A DNA stretch of 38,799 bases, from contig NZ_MWVJ01000041.1 of the NCBI RefSeq assembly GCF_002087335.1, forward strand, positions 1 to 38,799, in the 5' to 3' direction. Both the position numbers and the translations under genes were made by a program. Under the pieces are notes generated by a model, which made no database searches, was not told the origin of the DNA, and was given only the letters and a program-made list of their open reading frames with translations. The stretch is from Pseudophaeobacter leonis. GTDB lineage: Bacteria; Pseudomonadota; Alphaproteobacteria; Rhodobacterales; Rhodobacteraceae. Positions 34,712-38,799 of the stretch are shown in pieces (within the stretch, counting starts at the first letter, position 1; every line of letters begins with the position of its first letter).

Positions 34712-35619
34712 TTAGAGCGCGCCCGCCGTGCTGCTCTCCTGTGCGCAGGCCAGAAGCCTGGCCAGCAGCCCCTGCTCCTCATCATGCAACACCGGCCCCC
34801 TGCTACGCCATACGATAGACAAAGCGCATTTCACAGCAGCCCATTGCAGCAAGCGCTGGCGCTCAACCCCAAAGCCTGCCGACCACAGATCAGCCAGCGC
34901 AAGGACGCGCCGCTGCGTCCCCACAAGAAGTGCGCAGCCCTTTGGGTGGCGAAAGGCATTGGCCAACTCAAAGGCCCGTTCCCCCACAATGCCTTTTGCA
35001 TCAAAGGCGCAATAGCCACGCGGGGCCTTCAAAACGTTGTCGTGATGCAAATCCCCATGCAGAGGGCGCAGATCCGTCTGTGTCTGCAGCAAATGCAGCA
35101 CCAGCCGCTGGCTTGCCGCGATTGCGGCAATCATATCGGGCGAACATCCCGGCGCCATCTCAGCTTTCAAAAGCGGCGCAAACCAATCCTCGAGCCGGGG
35201 ATAGCCCGAGGCCTCGCCGGCGGGGGCCTGATGCAAACCACAGGCGACGGCCAGAAGGCTCTGCGCCGCTTCAAAATCCTGGCCAGCCCGCGCCACATCT
35301 GCCAAAACGGCCCTTCAAGCCATTCGATCAGCGCCGCATCCTGGCGCAGCTTATAGATCTGGGCAGCAAAGGCATCAGGCGCATCAGCCAAGAACCGAAA
35401 GCCCGCGGCCTCGTTTCCCATGCCCCGGCTGCCGTAGTATTTCAGCACAGCTCGGCCTCTTTTGGCGCAGTGCACCTGCCAGAGGCTTGCGCCGACCGTT
35501 GTGGTCATCAGCACAGGATCCGACACCTGAAAACAACGCAGAATTTGCTCTGGAAGAGCCCCCAGATCAGTCAGGCCAGCAAGTTTAGTCCGGTCGGCAA
35601 GCCCCGTCGGGTCAGTCAT
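34712..35619 (-). CDS. Aminoglycoside/hydroxyurea phosphotransferase-type kinase, frameshifted
   Basis: A small-molecule kinase of the APH(6)/streptomycin-kinase-like group. The catalytic loop LHGDLHHDNVLKAPRGYCAF (Asp as base) and the metal-binding FDAKGIVGE are present. The N-terminal nucleotide domain shows LWQVHCAKRGRAVLKYYG (Lys in the ATP site). The frame breaks near 35311: the first frame reads ALIEWLEGPFWQMWRG, the next reads VLADVARAGQDF and carries on to the stop. One missing base explains it; corrected length is 302 residues. Its ATG overlaps the tadA stop (ATGACTGA), so it is translationally coupled to tadA. The substrate is unknown; chromosomal members are not necessarily resistance genes. 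Confidence 0.82.
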
Positions 35620-36073
35620 CTTGCACCTGGCGTTTTTCGCGAAAGAAACGGGTCAATAGCGCAGCGCAGTCGCTTTCAGCGATCCCCTCGTAGACCTCAG
35701 GGGCGTGATGTGCCTGCGGGTGGGAAAACACGCAGGCACCATGGGCCACACCGCCGGATTTGGGATCAGACGCGCCATAATACACCCGCGCAATGCGGGC
35801 CGCGGCGATAGCGGCGGCGCACATGGCACAGGGTTCCAGCGTCACATACAGATCATGCCCCTGCAGCCGTTCCGTACCCTTCGCGGCACAGGCGGCGCGC
35901 AGCACCAGGATTTCCGCATGGGCGGTGGGGTCGCTCAGCTCGCGGGTGCGGTTGCCTGCCCGTGCCACAACCCGGCCATCCGGTGCAATCAACACCGCGC
36001 CCACAGGAACCTCGCCCCGCAGTGCGGCAGCACGCGCCTCGTCAAGCGCAGCACTCATATGCGATTTGAACAT
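35612..36073 (-). CDS. tadA: tRNA-specific adenosine-34 deaminase
   Basis: Makes inosine at the wobble position of tRNA-Arg(ACG). It has 153 residues. The zinc and catalytic motifs are HAE (His52, Glu54) and PCAMC (Cys82, Cys85). The core [20 protein letters not shown] and [15 protein letters not shown] are typical. Start 36073 ([13 protein letters not shown]) fits the family; ribosome binding site GGAGG is 11 bases upstream, a little far, and 36091 or 36058 are alternatives. It is divergent from rluB. Its stop overlaps the start of the kinase gene by 8 bases. Confidence 0.95.
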   Translation of the reverse strand: MFKSHMSAALDEARAAALRGEVPVGAVLIAPDGRVVARAGNRTRELSDPTAHAEILVLRAACAAKGTERLQGHDLYVTLEPCAMCAAAIAAARIARVYYGASDPKSGGVAHGACVFSHPQAHHAPEVYEGIAESDCAALLTRFFREKRQVQDD

Positions 36074-36154
36074 AGCGGGTTTGTCCTCCATGACCTTTCC
36101 TGCCCCGGAATGGGTGCTTTCGCAAGCCAACGGAATGCTCTATGTCCCAAATCC

Positions 36155-37401
36155 ATGAGCAAAGCACCCGGATCCCCCAAAGGCAAAGCCTCCAGCAAGG
36201 CCCAAGCCTCCGCAAAACCAGCCGCCAAGCCGGCACCAGCCGCAGCCAAACCGGACGAAAGCGCCTCAAGCGGGGATCGCATCGCCAAGGTCTTGTCGCG
36301 CGCCGGTGTTGCCTCACGACGCGAAGCGGAACGCATGATTGCCGAGGGGCGTGTCATCGTCAATGGCACCAAGATCGACAGCCCCGCCCTCAATGTTACC
36401 AGCCGGGATCGTATTATTGTCGATGGCAAGCCCCTGCCGCAGGCCGAGGCACCCAGGCTTTGGCTCTACAATAAACCAATCGGGCTGGTGACCAGTAATA
36501 GTGACGAAAAAGGCCGCCGCACCATCTTTGATGAGCTCCCCGAGGACCTGCCCCGGGTGATGACCGTCGGACGTCTCGACATCAATTCCGAAGGGCTGCT
36601 GCTGCTGACCAATGACGGTGGCATCAAACGCCGCCTTGAGCTGCCCTCAACTGGCTGGCTGCGCCGCTACCGTGTGCGCATCAACGGCCGTCCCAAAGAC
36701 ACAGACTTTGAGCCGCTGCGCCAGGGCATGGTGATTGATGGCGAAAGGTTCCAGCCCATGAATGTGGCGCTGGATCGCCAGCAAGGGGCCAATGCCTGGC
36801 TCACGATTGGGCTGCGCGAAGGCAAGAACCGCGAAATTCGCCGCGCGCTCGAAGATATCGGATTTAACGTCAACCGCTTGCTGCGCCTGTCTTACGGCCC
36901 CTTCCAGCTTGGCACTCTGAAATTGGGTGAAGTGGAAGAGTTGCGCCCGCGCGTTGTGCGCGACCAGCTTGGGCTTGAGCCTGAAGATATGGAAGTGGAA
37001 GAGGTGCCAGCCGCGCGCCCGACACGAGGTAAACCGGGGAGCAGACCGGGTGGAAAACCGGGTGGAAAACCAGCTGGCAAGTCCGCAGGAAAACCCTCAG
37101 GGAAATTTGCAGGTAAGCCCGGCGACAGGCCAAGTGGCAAACCAACAGGAAAGCCCGTTGGAAAACCGGGCGGCAAGGTCGGCGAGAGGGCAGCGTATGG
37201 CTCAAAGTCGCGGCTCAGCTCCAAACCCGCGCCGGTTCCAGAGATGCCCGCAATGCCTCGCGGGACGGCTCGCGGAACGCCAACCGTGGCCCAGAGCGAG
37301 GCCCAGCCCGTGGTAATGATAGTCGGCGCGATGGTGGCAAGCCTGCGCCGCGGGGGCCGGGCTCGAAACCGCGCCCAATCGGCAAAAATCCCCGCCGCTG
37401 A
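36155..37401 (+). CDS. rluB: rRNA pseudouridine synthase RluB-type, frameshifted in the tail
   Basis: Makes a pseudouridine in 23S rRNA (RluB/RsuA family). In order: a basic, Ala/Lys/Pro-rich N-terminus, an S4 RNA-binding domain (about residues 45-90, [20 protein letters not shown]), and the catalytic domain with [17 protein letters not shown] (catalytic Asp142) and [17 protein letters not shown]. The C-terminal tail has a GKPxGKP repeat (about 290-340) typical of the long alphaproteobacterial form. Near 37232 the frame shifts: the next frame gives [20 protein letters not shown] and a basic end [11 protein letters not shown] at 37401. One missing base explains it; corrected length is 415. The annotated frame would otherwise run on to 37450 with a non-family end. 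Confidence 0.9.
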
Positions 37402-37496
37402 GGCTGTTCCCGCAGACTTCCCCCTAGCAAGTGCTGCGCGCATCCCCTAGTTTCTTGAGAACGAGTGGGAATTCGGCGGGAATAAGGGGAATACGC

Positions 37497-37571
37497 GTGC
37501 AGAAAATGGCCTTTGTGGCTTTGCTTTTCCTGATGTTTGGTCTCAGCACCGGCTGGATTGTAGGAGGCTAG
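37497..37571 (+). CDS. 24-residue membrane peptide coupled to xpaC
   Basis: Starts GTG at 37497 with AAGGGG 6 bases upstream, and reads MQKMAFVALLFLMFGLSTGW then IVGG. It is one hydrophobic helix. The 3' end (GTAGGAGGC) contains the ribosome binding site of the next gene, whose ATG is 4 bases after this stop; translation of the two must be linked. I know no family. It may be a real small protein of the tellurite-resistance-like operon or a leader peptide. Confidence 0.55.
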   Translation: MQKMAFVALLFLMFGLSTGWIVGG

Positions 37572-37575
37572 AGTC

Positions 37576-38490
37576 ATGGCACAACAGTTCGGCGGCAAAT
37601 TCAGCCCCAAGGGTAAGTCTGTTTGCGCAGCTCCTGACACGAACTCATCAAAGGGCTTTGCCAATGCTGCTGTGCGCAATGCCACAGTTGATCCGGTTGG
37701 CGTGCGCTCAAACCTGATGTTTATCCCCGCCGGGCTATTGCTGGTGCTCTCCGTCAAAGATGGGGCGACCGGTATGGCGCTTGGACTGACTGCTGCGGCC
37801 CTTTGGGCTGGTGGGGCGTATCTTTTGCGCGAAGGGCTGCGCGCCAAGGCAGCATTTGATGCCCGGCGGGTCGCCCGCAAACCTGCACTGCCGCGCAAGA
37901 TACTTGCCGCCGTTTTGGTTGGCGCGGGTGCCGCCCTCGCCGCGTGGAAGGCCGAGCCTGGTCTCGTGACAGCCGCGATCTATGGCATTGCGGCCTGCGG
38001 TCTGCATCTGGCGGCCTTTGGTCTGGACCCTCTCAAGGACAAAGGCACCGAAGGCATTGATACCTTTCAGCAAAGCCGGGTTGCACGCGCCGTAGAAGAA
38101 GCCGAATACAGTCTTGACGCCATGACGGATGCCGCGATGCGTGCCCGCGACCGCGAAGTCGAAGACCGGGTCGAGCAATTTCAGGCGGTGGCGCGGGAAT
38201 TGCTTCGCACGGTCGAGGAAGACCCCCGCGATCTGACCGCCGCCCGCAAGTACCTTACGGTTTATTTGCAGGGGGCCAAGGACGCGACAGTAAAGTTTGC
38301 CGATATCTACAGCCGCAGCGGCGACGCTGCAGCGCGCACCGATTATCTGGCGCTGCTCACCGATCTAGAGCAGAACTTTGCCGCCCGCACCCGTAAAATG
38401 CTGCTGGAAGACCGCAGCGACCTCACCATAGAAATCGATGTGCTGCGCGACCGGCTGCAGCGTGAAGGCGTCCACCTGGACCGCAGCTAA
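37576..38490 (+). CDS. XpaC-like (5-bromo-4-chloroindolyl phosphate hydrolysis family) protein
   Basis: A 304-residue protein of the XpaC family, found next to telA in many bacteria. Two pairs of hydrophobic segments (VRSNLMFIPAGLLLVLSV to AALWAGGAYLL; RKILAAVLVGAGAALAAW to AAIYGIAACGLHLAAFG) are followed by a long charged helical region (AVEEAEYSLDAMTDAAMRAR to LQREGVHLDRS). The biochemical role is not established; the family name comes from a phosphate-hydrolysis phenotype in Bacillus. AGGAGG lies 8 bases before ATG. It is followed by telA 21 bp on, so the operon is small peptide-xpaC-telA. Confidence 0.85.
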   Translation: MAQQFGGKFSPKGKSVCAAPDTNSSKGFANAAVRNATVDPVGVRSNLMFIPAGLLLVLSVKDGATGMALGLTAAALWAGGAYLLREGLRAKAAFDARRVARKPALPRKILAAVLVGAGAALAAWKAEPGLVTAAIYGIAACGLHLAAFGLDPLKDKGTEGIDTFQQSRVARAVEEAEYSLDAMTDAAMRARDREVEDRVEQFQAVARELLRTVEEDPRDLTAARKYLTVYLQGAKDATVKFADIYSRSGDAAARTDYLALLTDLEQNFAARTRKMLLEDRSDLTIEIDVLRDRLQREGVHLDRS

Positions 38491-38511
38491 CTCATTCTCA
38501 AGGAAAATTAG

Positions 38512-38799
38512 ATGTCTGAAACCATTCAAAAAAAAGCCGCCGAAGCCCAGGCACAGGTTCTGGCAGTGGCCGCGACGACCCTGCCCGAACCCGTTGAAGA
38601 GGTGCAGCCGCTGGAGGCCGCCACGCCGGAAGTGAGCACCGCAATCCTGACCCGCATGGGCGAGATTGACATGGGGGACAGCAACTCCATCATCCGCTTT
38701 GGTTCTGGAGCCCAGGCAGAGTTGCAGACCATCAGCCAGGCCATGCTGGCGGATGTGCGCAACAAGGATGTCGGCCCCGCCGGAGATTCATTGCGCGAT
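38512..38799 (+). CDS. telA: TelA-family toxic anion resistance protein (3' end cut by window edge)
   Basis: The first 96 codons of a TelA/KlaA homologue. The start MSETIQKKAAEAQAQVL has AAGGAAAA 5 bases upstream. The portion seen (ILTRMGEIDMGDSNSIIRFG followed by SGAQAELQTISQAMLADVRN) is the conserved N-terminus of TelA, after a short Glu/Pro/Ala-rich leader. TelA proteins are linked to tellurite and some anion resistance or to envelope stress, but the mechanism is unclear. The rest lies outside the window. Confidence 0.9.
   Translation, partial: MSETIQKKAAEAQAQVLAVAATTLPEPVEEVQPLEAATPEVSTAILTRMGEIDMGDSNSIIRFGSGAQAELQTISQAMLADVRNKDVGPAGDSLRD

Noticed and set aside
34712..35619. Aminoglycoside resistance gene
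   Set aside because: The kinase motifs are real, but the gene is coupled to tadA in a core region with no mobile element, so a clinical-type resistance role is not supported.

Overview
The window reads as a chromosomal segment of a marine alphaproteobacterium of the Rhodobacterales, most likely the Roseobacter group (Ruegeria/Phaeobacter-like). The support is a choline-sulfate/glycine betaine (bet) cluster, the style of the BetI, YebC, GatCA, RluB, TadA and RNase P RNA genes, GC-rich coding sequence, and small proteins typical of the group (DUF1127, a short conserved XRE regulator). It looks like core genome. I see no prophage, integrase, transposase, CRISPR or tRNA.

Layout: (1) 1-3889, betaine synthesis: betB (its last few residues run off the left edge) and betC on the minus strand, with betI divergent. 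(2) 4083-7924: a DUF1036 exported protein, a doubly frameshifted EamA transporter, and the divergent pair argO/argP. (3) 8040-13446: a membrane ClpP-like protein, yebC, an SLC13/RCK permease and an FAD dehydrogenase. (4) 13447-15694: a non-coding stretch with a 26-codon ORF, a large hairpin and a minisatellite, then a second SLC13/RCK permease. (5) 15908-21684: YmdB-like phosphoesterase, 5-formyl-THF cyclo-ligase, MgtE, and a convergent purine deaminase pair (guanine and 8-oxoguanine). (6) 21861-27535: hisN-like phosphatase, XRE regulator, quinone oxidoreductase, LysR/DUF1127 divergent pair, BI-1 membrane protein, GNAT acetyltransferase. (7) 27633-32728, all minus: an exported hypothetical protein, rpmG, rnpB, an AmpD-type amidase, an excalibur lipoprotein and gatA-gatC. 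(8) 33120-38799: UPF0173 hydrolase, tag, a phosphotransferase overlapping tadA, rluB, then a start of an xpaC-telA operon led by a 24-residue peptide.

The main caution is quality. Eight genes carry nine single-base frameshifts (EamA x2, argP, mgtE, guaD, 8-oxoguanine deaminase, excalibur lipoprotein, phosphotransferase, rluB). In every case family-typical protein resumes in the next frame, and correcting one base per site gives a normal full-length protein. This pattern fits an indel-prone assembly better than eight decaying genes. I therefore give each as one gene spanning both frames.

The items most worth following up are non-coding or very small: a 26-residue membrane ORF with a good ribosome binding site just upstream of a 16-bp perfect hairpin (13559-13770); a 24-residue peptide whose end carries the ribosome binding site of xpaC (37497-37571); and several short tandem repeats in gene leaders and tails (6919, 11624, 13845, 32746, 34626). 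The 18-bp repeat before gatC is in frame and could encode a CQSE hexapeptide repeat.
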